From the NCBI GenBank assembly GCA_026419785.1, contig JAODTK010005800.1, forward strand, positions 372,001-436,000: 64,000 nt of DNA, in the 5' to 3' direction. The notes beneath the pieces were generated by a model. That model searched no databases, was not told the origin of the DNA, and was given only the letters and a program-made list of their open reading frames with translations. Positions 1-12,335 of this stretch are shown here, in pieces. Positions within the stretch are counted from its first letter, which is position 1; each line of letters begins with the position of its first letter. This DNA is from Sclerodactyla briareus (taxonomy: Eukaryota > Echinodermata > Holothuroidea > Dendrochirotida > Sclerodactylidae). Made by a program: the position numbers and the translations under genes.

Positions 1-125
1 GGGGCTTCAGGTATTTACAGCAGCAAGTATGATGCATATGTGATTCATGGCCCCATTACTGTCAGCATCCAAATCAATTTTTTATGTTTTCAGGACATAA
101 TGTCACTTCATTTGGTAGCCATGCA
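1..125 (-). CDS. HYR type 2 exon, cut by the window edge
   Basis: Read on the minus strand this contains the type 2 hallmark DSNGA, preceded by a degraded cysteine-proline start. It aligns well with the type 2 exons at 8.95 and 16.8 kb. The rest of the exon lies before position 1. The acceptor side is degraded, so the upper limit is approximate. It continues the type 2/type 1 alternation. Confidence 0.45.
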
Positions 126-457
126 CTATCTATTCCAGGTGCTACTGACAGAAGAAAACTCAGTATTACCTCAAATGTTTTGTTTTCATTTCCATTTTGT
201 AACTACCATGTGAAATTCATTTCAAGAAATAGGCATGAATGTCCCTATCAGCATGCATGTATTAATCTATGCACACACATGCAAGAAAGAAGACATTAGT
301 TCAGGGCTATGTAAAGGACCCAACTACAACAAGGACAGTTGATCTACCAGGAAGAATAACAACTAGTTATTTACTAATGGACTAGCACAAAGATGGTATT
401 ATGCTCACTATCCAGACACAATGCAGGTTGTGATTACCACAGAAAATATCAAGACCA
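126..457. other. Intron-like sequence, nothing recognised
   Basis: AT-rich single-copy-looking sequence without a convincing exon, tRNA or repeat. It separates the edge HYR exon from the hairpin-ended tandem element. Confidence 0.5.
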
Positions 458-2385
458 GAAAGCCAAAAGGCTTAGTGATTCCTTGAACTCTTCCTGACAA
501 CCTATAGCAGACACAAGGACAAAATGGGGATTGACCAGCTGTAGACCTCGACCTGACCCCAAAACAATAGGGTTCATGTACTCATCATGGGGAACACACA
601 TACCAAGTATGGAACTTCATCCATCCAGGTGGGGTAGCGTTATATGTTTACACGACCAAATTGGCCAAATTATTGACTTATCACTAAAATTAAGATTTGT
701 GACCAAAAAAAATTCACAACGACCGATACCAAAAAACACAATAGGGGCCTGTTATCCCCACAAAGAAGCAAACACCAAATTTTAACCGATCAGACAAACC
801 AGTATGGACTATTAACGGTCACAAGGTTTTTTTCAGACTTTGACCTTCTAGTGCGCTGAGATGACCGCTGACCTGACCCCAAACCAATAGGGTTCATGTA
901 CTCTCCATAGGAACAAAAGTACCAGTCTGAAGCTTCATCCATCCAGGTGGGGGGGCGGTATCGTGTTCACAAGCCAAAAAATGGCCAAATTTTGACTTCT
1001 CACAATTTATCTATTTTTGACCAACAAAGTCATCCCCGACGATACACAAAATCACTAGGGTGCCTGTACTCCCCACAAGAAAGCTAAACACCAAATTTGA
1101 ACCCGATCAGACCAACATTCTGGACTTAGCGGGTCATAAGGTTTTCAGACTTTGACCCTAGCCTTAGATACCTCTGACCTGACCCCAAACAATCGGGTCA
1201 TTTACTCATCATAGGGAAACACAACATACCAGTATGAGCTTCATCCAATTAGGTGGTTCCCGGTTACGTGTTCGGACAAGCCAAAATTGGCCAAAAATTA
1301 ATTGAACTTCTCACAAATTTCATTCAATATTTTTGAACCAAAAGTAGCCCCGAACCAGATACCAAAATCAATAGGTGCCTGTACCCGCCCACAAAAAGCT
1401 ACAACACACCAATTTGAACCCGTCAGACCAACCATTCTGGACTTAGCTGTTCACAAGTTTCCAGTACTTGACCCTGCTAGTGATCTCAGATGACTCGAAC
1501 CTGGCCCCAAAACAATGGAGTTCAATTTACTCATCATGGGGAACACAACTACCAAGAATGAGCTTCATCATCCAAGTGGGGGCCACGTTATCGTGTTCAA
1601 CAGCCCAAAATTTGCCAAATTGATTGACTTTTCACAAATTTCTAAATTTTAAAAACCTCACTCAGCCCGACATATACAAAAACAATAGGGTTCCCATTTC
1701 CTGTACCCCCCATAAGAAAGCACACACCAAATTTGAACCCGATCAGACCGAATATTCTGGACTTATCGTGTCTCACAAGGTTTTCGACTTTGACTCTGGT
1801 GAATCAGATGAACTCTGACCTGCTCAAAAAACAATAGGGTTCATTTACTAATCATGGGGAAAACAAACATTTACAAGTATGAGCTTATCCATTCCTCCAT
1901 TTTTGGTGGGGTGAGTTATTGTGTTCACCAAGCCAAAATTAGCCAAATTTATTGGACTTTTCTCACAAATTTTCTATTTTTACCTAAAATTTCATGCCCA
2001 ACCGATGCACAAAACAATAGGGTCCCCCTGTACTCCCCATAAGAAGCCACACCAAATATTGAACCCGATCAGACCCACCATTCTGGACTTATTGTGTTCA
2101 CAAGGTTCAGACTTTGACGACCCTCCTGGTGACCGCTCAGATGACCTCTGACCTGACCACCAAAACAATAGGTTTTCATGTACTCATACATGTGGAACAC
2201 ACATACAAGTTTGAACTTCATCCCTCCAGGTTGGGTTGAGTTATCGTGTTCACTAAGCCAGGTGTCACACCATACACACACACACACACACACACACACA
2301 ACCACACACACACTACACACCACACACACACACACTGGCATGACTGCATAGATTCCTCCGACTACTTCGTCATGATCAAGATGAA
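458..2385 (+). mobile_element. Hairpin-ended element with six ~320 bp tandem units (copy 1)
   Basis: The left end contains a short hairpin (GCCAAAAGGC) followed by TTAGTGATTCCTTGA. The body repeats a ~320 bp unit about six times, recognisable by 'gaccccaaaacaataggg' near 554, 873, 1185, 1505, 1828 and 2157 and by 'catccaggtgggg' in each. The right end is a CA-rich run followed by 'gactgcatagattcctc'. The same end-body-end architecture recurs at 43.87, 46.15 and 55.48 kb in the same orientation. No coding capacity is seen; short ORFs in it are not credible. The class is unknown: it could be a non-autonomous transposon or a mobilised satellite. Confidence 0.65.
2275..2337. repeat. (CA)n microsatellite
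   Basis: Run of alternating CA with a few interruptions, part of the right end of the hairpin-ended element. A long minus-strand ORF across it is only translated TGTG repeat. Confidence 0.9.
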
Positions 2386-2450
2386 TCAACAGAACTTGAG
2401 AATCAATACCACAATAAAGAAACATTTTAATACGGTATGTTAACACTTAC

Positions 2451-2708
2451 GTGCCCATGCCCAAGGCAGGAGCACTGTAACTTGGTTTGTTGGCTGAATC
2501 TGTGAAGGTGTAGGTGATGGTGGTCTTTGAGTTCCACAGTGAACTGATCCCCGATGTTACCACCCTGGATGGTGACAGCTGGCTGTGCTCCAGAGTTATC
2601 AGTGGCAGACGGAGCGTCCCAAACCCCACTTTTGCAGACTGTCCAGAGGGATCAGTAACGTGACTGGATCAACTGTCAGTTGACTACTTACTGGCCGGTG
2701 TGTCACAT
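2451..2708 (-). CDS. HYR type 1 exon
   Basis: The minus-strand exon starts after a CCACAG acceptor with D-V-T. It shows the type 1 core 'ATDNSGAQPAVTIQGGNIG' and ends at a GTAAGT donor next to 2451. The frame shifts at least twice (start to middle, middle to end), so the coding sequence is readable only in pieces. It pairs with the type 2 exon at 8.95 kb across a long intron that holds the foldback structure. Confidence 0.7.
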
Positions 2709-3019
2709 CTGTGGAGGATTGTATAGGAAGGTGATCATGTGGCTTTGAGATCACCACAATTTTGAGGTCTTGATTGCTAGTCTGGTAAATAGAAGTTGCT
2801 TGGTGGTAGTCCAACTATAAATCAGTTACTGCTGCTGCAGGATGCCTCATCATAACATTAGTTAAGAATATATTGGTAAGCGCATTAACAATCATAGAAT
2901 GGACATAAGACAACTTGAGCATGATTATGGTAAAACAGACTTAACATAAAGGTCATAGGAAGAGCAAAGCCAAACAGTGTATGTAATTTTATTTCTTATT
3001 TTTCTGGTAGTTGAAGAGA
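2709..3019. other. Intron sequence between exon and foldback
   Basis: About 310 bases with no recognised feature. It lies between the type 1 exon and the outer end of the large inverted repeat. Confidence 0.5.
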
Positions 3020-5045
3020 ACACAGCTCGGAAACTAGAAAAGTGTCGGGCGGGTAAACCGCCAGGACGTATATAGCCCCGCATCTTCCTATTCAAGAATT
3101 TGTTGAACCTGAAACCTGACCATATTATGGAAGAAGACATTTATAGACTTTTGCACGACAACGTGTACGGTAAATGGGTCATCCATAATGCACTTGTTAT
3201 AATTGTATGAGGCACCCTACAAACAGCCCCATACAAGGTGCGTCCTTAAATTAAATAAGCACATTTATTCAAGAATTCGAACCTTGGACCACATGGCCAC
3301 TCCCGACAAAGGTCAATTCAGGTCAAGGTCACATCAACCATGCAGGTCCACAATCATATAGCAATGGTGAACCATCCAGCCTTCGTACGAATTCAATCAA
3401 ATATGAATATGCCACTAGAAAATTGTTACCCTCCATGTAATGCATCCACACCTAGAAGCATATGGTCATACAATGAACATGTCCAATTTATTGCGAAAAA
3501 GGTATAATTGACTTTGCCCTTTACACAAGTAAGTTTCCGCGATCCGAAGCGGGAGTTGTTTCTGTTTCTCTCCATCGAGCACCAAAGCCTCAATCAATAT
3601 CCCACAAATAACCAGTTTTTTTTTTGCCCGTACTCCTTAAATAAGCACATTTATTCAGATTCGACCTTTAACTACAGACCACCCGGACAGAGGTCAAATT
3701 CAGGTCTGAGGTCACACAATGCAGGTCAACAATTCTATAACATGGTGAACCATCCACAGCCTTCGCAGATATTCATTCCCAAATATTATAAGCCAAAACA
3801 GTTTTTTGACCTTATTGTGACCCCGAATACCGTTCAATGATATGACAGGTTTTATGACAATTGTTACTCTCATGTGATACACACACTCCTAGGAGCATTT
3901 TGCATTTTGATGAACCCACCCAGTGCTCTTGCCGAAAAAAGACTAGAATCAGTTTTTGAACCCCTAAGTGAACTTCATGACCTTCAATACCATGGAGGTT
4001 TAGGAAAATTGTTACCACTTGGTCCAGTGTGATCATCCACTCCTAGAAGCATAATTGGCATTCCAATGAAAATGTCCAATGTATGCGAAAAAAGTATTAT
4101 TAAACTCATTCATTTTGATGATCAGAAATAATATGCAAATTAGTCTCACATAAATTTTACCTCAGTGAGCTTGATGCGATGGAATAAATTATCGGACTGG
4201 TAGTAGGGACTTTTCACAAAAGTTTGTTCAAAAACCCCTAAAGTTGAGAAAATAATTGGCATTAATTATTCAATTATTAAACAGAATATGTTCAATTAAA
4301 CACACATAATGAACCTTCAGTGTTGTTCAAGCAATTGAAATAATTTATCGGGACTGTTAGAAGATCCTAATCACCAAGTTTCGTGAGAATCCAACAAGGT
4401 TTAAATTTGCCAAGTGCCGATTGGCGCCAACTATATGCAAATTGTCATGCAAGAAGACCTTCAGTGACCTCGGCCACTTGGGGGGAAAATCATCGGCACT
4501 GATAGTTGGCCTATTCACCAAGTTTATTGAAAAAATCCAATTGAAGTTGAAATATCACTTACATTATGCTATAATTAAGCTAATGGCCAAAGAAAGCAAA
4601 CTGGGACCTCGGAGGACCTTGAAAATTGTCGCCGTTTTTCAGCTCCAACAACTACCCTCAACAGCCCGTTTCGTATAAATTCGCACAAACTTGAAATTTT
4701 GCGAAAAAACCTGCAAAATAGAGGGCAACAATATACGATCTAGCCCATTTTAGCACTTATCCGAGTTTTCATTTCATACGGACATGTGTACCAGTTTGGG
4801 TTCAATCGGATAAAGCGTTAAAGAATGAGGAGCGCTCACGCTTAAAGTTTCCCGGCGGCGGCGGCGGCGACGCGGCAGAGACGGCGGCGCACATGGCAAA
4901 AACCATAATATCCCAAAACACTCACCGTGTTGCGGGCGATATAATTATCACCTTTGTGTAGGAGAACTGATGACTGTCGAACAAAAAAATGTATTCTAGA
5001 GTTTTCCCCATAGTAGCCTCATCAAAGTCTCCATTAGAGACACAC
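3020..5045 (+). repeat. Left arm of the foldback element
   Basis: It contains the outer palindromic end, two copies of the internal block (about 3,256-3,640 and 3,640-4,090), an AT-rich middle with repeated 'accaagtttcgtgaga'-like segments, and a CGG-rich inner block near 4,850-4,890. Confidence 0.7.
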
Positions 5046-5554
5046 CATTATGCCCAATCAAAAGGGGAAACTCCAGGCAAGAGACAAGTTACTTTACTTT
5101 TCAATACCATTTTCATCTGTATGTTGACGCTCCGAACAACCCCCTCCATGATCGGAAAAACACCTGTTAGACTCCATGCCTTTGGCTAGAATACTCCCTA
5201 ATTGTGACGTAGGCGAGGGCCCAGATGCTATATATAAACTGAATAACTTGATAAACAATGGATTACACGTCCAATTATAAACTGTTATTTGATCACGTCA
5301 GTCAGTTCTAGCATAGCCTGAGAAACAAACATACTTTATAAATTATATACCCCTCCCCCTTTCCAAATTAGCTTATTTACCCCAATTCCTCGACGAAAAT
5401 TTCAAACAAATTATGGATTTGGGTGACAGAACTCATCTGACCGAAACAAGCAGTCACAATATTCAAATGACCAATCAGATTGTGCGGCCTCAACAATGAT
5501 TGTCGAGGAAAATTTTGGACAGGGGAAATCCCCACATTACAGCTAAGTCAATGG
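5046..5554. other. Loop of the foldback element
   Basis: About 500 bases between the arms. They contain no open frame of note; a short direct/inverted match around 'cctcgacgaaaattt' occurs near 5,390 and 5,505. Confidence 0.5.
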
Positions 5555-8340
5555 GCCTCTCTAATAGACTTTGTGTCTAACGTCGGATCGAGCGAGTTCG
5601 AGAAGAGAGATGTTAGTGAGTGAGCAATTTATTGGTTCTAGTGACCTTCCTAATCGGTTGTGGCCAAGACCTCACTACAAATCAGTGGAGAATCCCCACC
5701 AGTGTAATTATATCCCCGCAACACTGTAAGTGTTTGGGGCGATATTATGGTTTGTGCCGTGTGCCCGCCCATCTCCGCCAGCGCCGCCGCCACAGAGAAA
5801 ACTTTAGGCGTTAGCGCTCTCATTCCTTAAACTTTATCCGATTGACCCAGACACTTGGGACACAGGTCCGTATGAGTAAAAAATCTCGGATAAGTTCGAA
5901 AATGGTTATTCGTATATTGTCCTCTATTTTGCAGTTTTCGCAAATTTTCAAGTTCGTGCTACGATACACGAAAACGTGGTGGTTGTGGGTAGTTGTTGGA
6001 AGCCCGAAAAACATGCGACAATTTTCAAGTATCCGAGGTCAAGTTTGCATTCTTTGGCCAGTAGCCTAAATTATAGCATAATGTAAGTGATATTTCAAAA
6101 TGCATTGGATTTTCATGAAACTAGGTGAATAGGGCATACTACTCAGTGCCGATGAACTTTCCTAATGTGGCCGAGGTAACTGGAGGTCATCTTGCATGAA
6201 CTAATTTGCATAATAGTTAGCCCATTTTAGCAATTAGGCAAATTTATAAACTTTGTAGGATCTCACGAAACTTGGTGGAGGTAGGACCTGTACTAACAGT
6301 CCCGTTATTTATTAAATTTAGTTGGAAGCACTGAGGTCATCAGAGTGTTCAATTACATATTCGTTAGCATAACTAAAATAATAAGGCAATATTTTCTCAA
6401 CTTTCGGGACTTTTGACAAAAACTTGGTGAATGAATAGGAAATACTACCAGTCCTGATAAAATTTATTCAATAGCTCAGGTCACTGAGGGTGGTAAATTT
6501 GTGGGACTAATTGCATATTAGTTGTCCTGATCAGCAAAATGATGAGTTTAATACTTTTATCGCAATAACATGGGACATGTTATTTGGATGCAATATGCTT
6601 CTAGGAGTGGAGGCCTCACATGGAGTGTAACAATTTTCATAAAAACCGCACATGTCATTGAAGGTCATTGAAGGTCACTTAGGGGTGAAAACCTGCCTGA
6701 TTTCCAGTACTGTTTCGGCAATAGCAATGGGTGTGTTACATCAAAATGCAAAAAGGCTCCTAGGACAGTGGAGGTATCACATGGAGGGGTAAACAATTGT
6801 CATAAAAAAACTGTCATTATCATTAAGGTCATTCGGGGTCACTTAAGGGTCAAAAACTGTTTTCTGGCTATTAATCGGAGAATTATTGAATATCTGCGAA
6901 GGCTGATTGGTTCACCATTGTGGTGATATCATTGTTGACCTGCATGTGTGTGTGTGACCTCTGACATGAATCGACCTCTGTCGGTGTTGGTGCATGTGGT
7001 TTAAAGGTCGAATCTGAATAAATTGCTTAGTGAGGAGGGTAAAAAAACGGCAAAAAAATAGAAAAACTGGTTATTTTTGGATATGCGATAGAGCTTGTGT
7101 GCCGTATGGAGGGAAAACAAACTCCCGCTTCGATCGGACAATTCCTTGGGCGAGTGTTGTGTGTAACAATTTTCATAAAAACCGCCATGTCACTGAAGGT
7201 CATTAAGGGTCACTTAGGGGTCAAAAACTGATTTATTACTTTTCGCATAATAGCACTGGGTGTGTTCATCAGAATCAAAAATGCTCCTAGGAGTTAATGT
7301 ATCACATGGATAGTAACAATTTTCATAATATCTGTCATATCATTAAAGTCATTGGGGTCACTAAGGGTCAAAAACTGTTTTTGGCTATAATCGGAGAATT
7401 GAATAGAAAGAAATTGATATTGGAGGCTGTGGTTACCATTGTGTATAATGTTGACCTGCTGTGTGTGACCTGACCTGGAATTTGACCTCTTCGGGGTGGT
7501 TATGTAGGTGAAGGTCGAATATTGAATAATGGGCCTATTTAAGGAGACGGGCAAGGAAGAAAAGAAAAATAGAAAACTGGTTATTTTTGATATGGGATTG
7601 AGCGTTGTGTGCGTTATGGAGAGAAACAACTCCCGTTTCGATCAGGTACATACTTTGGTAGTTTACAAGGGGTCAAAAGTTCAATTGATACCTTTTTCGC
7701 AATAACATTGGACATGTCATTGGAATGCAATATGCGACTAGGAGTGGATGCATCACATGGAGTGTAACAAATTTCATAAAAACCACCATGTCATTGAAGG
7801 TCAGAAAGGTTCATTAGGCGGTCAAAAATGGATTTAGTATGTTTAGGCAATAGCATGGGTTTTGTGTTCATCAGATGCAAAATGCTCCTATGGATGGATA
7901 TATCACATGGAAAGTAACAATTTTACAAAACTGTCATATCATTAAAGGTCATGCGAGGTCCACTTAGGGGTCGAAATTTTTTGTGGCTATAATCGGGAAC
8001 TTGATATCTGCAGAGGCTGGATGGTTCACCATTGTGATTAATTGTTGGCTGCATGAGTGTGACCTTTGAACTGAATTTGACCTCTGTGGGTGGTCATGTG
8101 GGTTAAAGGTCGATCTTGAATAAATGTGCTTATTAAGGACGCACCTTGTATGGGGCTGTAGGGGTGCATTATAAAATTAACAAGTTCATTATAGAATGAC
8201 CCATTACCTGTACAAGTTGTCGCTTCACAGTCTATAAAATGTCTTCTTTCCACGAATTGTCCGGTGTCATGTTCACCAAATGTCTTGAATAGGAGATGCG
8301 GGGATATATAGTTCTGGCGGTTTACGCCCGACATTTACAG
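5555..8340 (-). repeat. Right arm of the foldback element
   Basis: Reverse complement of the left arm, with the CGCC-rich inner block near 5,765-5,800 and three tandem copies of the ~540-600 bp block. Those copies are marked by 'gtaacaattttcataaaaacc' starts near 6,630, 7,165 and 7,765, each followed ~150 bases later by a related sub-repeat. Confidence 0.7.
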
Positions 8341-8951
8341 TTATGCATATGATTTGTTCTATCGAACAGTCTCTTTGTTGGAATCCCAATTATGGAATGC
8401 AAGAGTGACCCGGGACTAGTGATCCGCTAGGTCTGGGCGTTGGGCGCAAATGTACGTCCGCACAGTAGCATACAGGCTATGCAGGTGTAGTTGCTTGGTC
8501 GTCGACTACATCACAATATTGGGGGAAATTTGGCAGGTGCATAATGGCGCTTGAAACAGTACCGTTGGTTATGGACTATGCAACAAAGCGCAGAGGACTT
8601 TGAATTCACTGTCACAATGATAACAGAGGTCTTTTACGTCCATTAATTTAAAACACTGTAGATGTCTGAAAATATAAAATAAAAGCAGGAAAAACTTCTC
8701 TTGCTGGAGTTCCCCTTCAATGACCTCTCATCTAGGATTTCTGAACATTTTAGAAACCACTAATTATTTACAACACTGACCAAATATGGAGATAATCCAT
8801 TTTGCCCTGCTAGGCTATGGCCTCTCTTTATTGACCATTAACTTTGGCTTTCAGGTAGGTGCAAAATGCGACGAATTACATTAGCTCAAACAGGGCACAT
8901 ACTGGCGGATCGATTGGATAGATAAAGATAGTAATTATAATAAAAACTCAC
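8341..8951. other. Intron sequence, nothing recognised
   Basis: About 600 bases between the outer end of the foldback and the next HYR exon. No exon, tRNA or repeated block could be supported. Confidence 0.5.
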
Positions 8952-9212
8952 CAAGGACAGTTACAGTGAAGATGCATGGGGCATGGGCCTGGGTGTTTAG
9001 CCCCATCAGTAAGCTGTAGCAACCAAGTGGCAGTTCCAATGTTTGAACAGACTACCAGAGTTCGGCTGACAGAGAGGAATGGTGTGTCTCCAGAATCATC
9101 AGTAGCGACAAGGAGTGGCCCCCATGTAACTATGGCACAATCCGTCAGCATCTGAATTGATTTGTATGTTATCAGGACAGTTAATGATAACGGGGGATGT
9201 TATCTACTCCAG
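8952..9212 (-). CDS. HYR type 2 exon
   Basis: A TAACAG acceptor precedes the L/AGVD-type start, and a GTGAGT donor follows at the low end. The readable middle gives ATDDSGDTPFLSVSR and NIGTATW, both typical of type 2 modules. Length is 261 versus 264 for intact type 2 exons, so the start, middle and end are in different frames. Product: one extracellular Ig-like HYR module. Confidence 0.75.
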
Positions 9213-10140
9213 CTGTTAGTAGCAAACAAAAGAAAGCAAATTGTCACAATAAAACAAATTTGGACATCTACAAAAGTGTAAACTGTACACCTTGGGATGT
9301 AGGCATAATCTTCCAAAGCACATTCGGGGATCCTCATTTAGCAGATATTTCACAGGACTACTAAAACCCATATGTTGGAAGTTACTTTCAATAGCTTGTG
9401 TTTCTATCTTGTAATAAAGCGGTTTTAAGATGCCTGTGATTTATTAAGCGCTAGTAAGCAACCGGAGCACGGGTCAGTATTATTCTTATATCATACAGAA
9501 ACAATAAACCATCCATGCTTTGGAAAACATACCTTCCACTAGCCATCCTTGAAAGGAAATGTCAATTTCTTGACAATGACTGCGCCTTTGAAAATGTAAA
9601 CCGATTAATTGATTACTAGTACAGTGACTGATGGTAATAAATATGAAATTTTAAAAGAGGATAAAAACGATACCAGTCCCCAACTAGATAAACCTGGTCA
9701 CAATTTTGGTTTTATAATCCCATGCATGATTACTTTCACTTCATCCGAAACCACAATTTGTGGTTTATTCAAACTAATTCTGCTTTCGACTCGTAATGGG
9801 CACAGCTTCCTATAGTACAACATTTGTTCACAACGGCTGGTCTCTTATTTTTGTAGCGGTTTTCAAGGCAATTGGTATGTTTCAACTAACCCGTTCTTAG
9901 AGGCGAAAAAAGCAATTGCTAGTGTTTCACAGATAATAACAGCAATAGCGAAGAATATCTATAGAATGCCACACCTAAATGCTTTACCTATAAATGGTAC
10001 TGATCAATGACCAGTCCCAATCTCAAATTGGGACGATTGTTAGTTTGACATATCCATCAAGCTGTTAAATGGTGACTAAATTGGAAAATCGCATAGAACT
10101 ATGCACTTTAGCACATTACCTTACATTCATTGACCCGTGC
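9213..10140. other. Intron sequence, nothing recognised
   Basis: AT-rich sequence with no supported exon or RNA gene. Short plus-strand frames here are not credible. Confidence 0.5.
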
Positions 10141-10144
10141 TCTC

Positions 10145-10780
10145 AGGGCCAACATTGGACTGCACTCAATAATGTTTCAGGAATCTAACAAACTTAAAAA
10201 ATTTGCATGAATGATGAAAATTAGACCCATTGGATGACCTCCAGTTAACCCTGATCCATGTTAAAATTTGGGAGGGGGGCTAATAACCAGCCCACCACAT
10301 GTCAAAATCCCCACATGAGATATGCAAATGAAAACCCATTGATGACCTCCAGAGACACAAAAAAAAGACTGAAGGGGGGGGGGACAAAAGATAGACAACA
10401 TTCACAAGTTTTTGTGGAAATCTGGGAAACTTCCTTGCAATTTTACAACTTAACATATTTAGGCGAAAAACCTATCAGTTCATCCCCTAATATTCTTACC
10501 TATATGACAACTACATCACCATAGCTCCAACTGTTTGTCAATGGTTGCCTCATGAGCTCAATCAATGAAAGACATAGAATATGCTAATCACCCTACTTGA
10601 TTAGTGACTTTTGTGCCAAGAAATCTAATCAGATTAGGTTCATTCAACCCTGATACCACACAAAATTTCATCAAAATCAGTCTTATGATTACAGAAAAAC
10701 CCTGCTGAGGCAAGGGTGACATACACACCACACGACGCGCCAACGGATCACTACGCCTCCTTCTGAAATTCATCTAAGGA
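10145..10780. repeat. Intronic repeat with ~110 bp sub-units (copy 1)
   Basis: Degenerate sub-units carry 'atgcaaat', 'gacctccag' and 'aacttcc' motifs, followed by a segment with 'cttttgtgccaa' and 'accctgatacca'. The same succession recurs at 13.4-14.24 kb and partly at 17.76-18.08 kb, each time in an intron between a type 2 and a type 1 exon. Copies were probably carried along by duplication of exon pairs. Confidence 0.55.
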
Positions 10781-10804
10781 GACAAGAAGCACAGATGAAC
10801 TAGT

Positions 10805-11015
10805 AAAGTGACCCAGAAGCCACATTGAATGAGTTGTTTGTGGATCACGGATGGGGGGATGATTTCAATGTTGGTCATGGAACAAATGACGATCTGCTCG
10901 CCAATGTAACCCGCCTCGATGTCACAGTTGGTGTCGTTCCCAGAGATAACGTGACAGGGAGGCATCACAATACCACTGCTACACGTGGCCCATCCAAGTA
11001 GATAAGTAAAGGAAA
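10805..11015 (-). pseudogene. Degraded HYR type 1-like module
   Basis: The minus strand reads 'SGNDTNCDIEAGYIGEQIV' followed by IQCGFWVT, which resembles the type 1 core (the GGNIGDQF loop and the C-F-V-T ending). The first half of the module and clear splice sites are missing. It lies directly beside the better type 1 exon at 11.06-11.31 kb and breaks the otherwise strict alternation. It is probably a decayed duplicate, and an accidental resemblance is possible. Confidence 0.35.
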
Positions 11016-11063
11016 AGATGGTCTTCACTATGATGAGAAGGGCACTAACAACTGCAACCATAC

Positions 11064-11314
11064 TTCCGTGTCACTATCACAACGAATGAGGCATGTACCG
11101 GGGTTGTTGAAGGGCTCGGAAGGTGTAGTGATGGTGGTATCGACCAACAGCAAACTGGTCACCAATTGTTACCGCCATCAAGGGTAACAGTCGTGTCACG
11201 CCCGAATATCTGTGGCCGTAGGAGAATCCCATACCACTTGTACGCTGCCCTGTCCGAGCGGAGCAGTAACGGAATTGGATGGGGCGGCCCCTACTATCAG
11301 TGGTGGGGTCACAT
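11064..11314 (-). CDS. HYR type 1 exon
   Basis: The acceptor CCAG is followed by an ATGTGACCCCACC start (D-V-T-P-P). The body and the C-terminal strand are recognisable by alignment to the type 1 exons at 14.3 and 18.8 kb. Several one-base shifts interrupt the frame. The donor region (GTATGG) is weak. Confidence 0.65.
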
Positions 11315-12215
11315 CTGGACAAAGAGAAGATTAGGTAGATGAAACCATTGGTTGCTTTCCATTGTAAAAGTGTGGCGTGGAAGAAAAAATTTAGTCCCAT
11401 AGTCAGCAAAACAGGGTGTCATCTGAACAAAGAAAGTTTATGGGTAGTTATTCACTTGTTACCATCGTGTTCGAAGCATTGAGCAAGCACTCCAAATAGG
11501 TTGTCCAACTGCTAGTCTCGCCTGTTTCAGGATCGGTGGTCAATGTTGTTACATCGGGTATATTTCCCTTCTGTTTTATATCGGTTGATGGGAAGGGGGC
11601 GATTTGCTAGTTCACAGATAATAACAGCAGAATCTACAGAAGAATATTAGGGTGTTTATAGTTTGCCAGCCCCTAAGTGTGTAACCACGATGAGTCAATG
11701 GTCAGGAAGTCCCAACTTTAAAAAAACTGGACTGAATGTGACCAGTTTTGTGGAAATGCAAGTTAAAAAGCCACAATGGTCATGTAGGTATGACTTGATT
11801 TAGGTACTTTCTTTTATTTAACATTATGGCAGTCAAAAATCCATACAAAATCTCAATCGCTTAGTCAGGCATTATGGACTCCATTCACACATGATCATGT
11901 GGGCCGAATGGAAGGAAATCAGGGTACTACACCTCAATGTGGCCCTCATCTGTGTACACCTCATATGCAGGAGAGATTCTGCGGAGCCTGGCAATAAATC
12001 TCAGGGGTGAACCTGCCGGGTTCCTCCCCTCCTTTCCTGCTGCTGGGATTCGTCTACGAGGAAAACACACCACCTTCCTTCACCCTACTGCTTTTTGTTA
12101 GCCAATGCATGGGAGATAATCGGTATTGGCACTATCCGAGGGGAGAGCACACATGGGACGCCCACAGAACACTGACAGTGGGGGCGCCCTGACAGTCCGC
12201 TTGGGACCCCTACTT
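11315..12215. other. Intron sequence, mostly unrecognised
   Basis: Contains sequence paralogous to other introns just 5' of type 1 exons (segment around 11,320-11,410 resembles 14,550-14,640). The rest is unassigned. The stretch 11,930-12,190 is comparatively GC-balanced but no convincing exon was found. Confidence 0.45.
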
Positions 12216-12335
12216 CGCCAGGGCATGACGTGATAATAATGATATAAAAACTGTTGTCCCATTTTTTATATAGCACTTGATAGAGTGGTTCTAAGTGCTT
12301 CAGCATACCATTCTGGGCGTCACGCTCAGGTGAGT
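12216..12335 (-). mobile_element. L2/CR1-type LINE or SINE 3' tail
   Basis: On the minus strand the series CTTAGAACCACTCTATCAAG, GTGCTATATAAAAAATG and a TATCATTATTATCA run appears. This is the typical 3' end of L2-clade LINEs and of SINEs using the same tail, and the 33.6 kb copy ends the same way. The ORF overlapping it (12,085-12,519) is probably not a host gene. Confidence 0.5.

Larger units (their letters stand above)
3020..8340. mobile_element. Large foldback element with ~2 kb and ~2.8 kb inverted arms
   Basis: The sequence from about 3,020 to 5,045 recurs in reverse complement from about 8,340 back to 5,555. The outer ends match (gtcgggcgggtaaaccgcc versus its complement near 8,320), as do the ccatacaaggtgcgtcctta segment, the ggtcaaattcaggt segment and the GC-rich inner block. 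About 500 bases form the loop. The right arm is longer because a ~540-600 bp block is present three times there and twice in the left arm. No transposase or other coding region was found. This fits a foldback-type or non-autonomous TIR element sitting in an intron. Confidence 0.75.

Noticed and set aside
2069..2446. 125-codon minus-strand ORF with a V/C-rich repeat
   Set aside because: It is the translation of the (CA)n microsatellite and satellite units; no domain.
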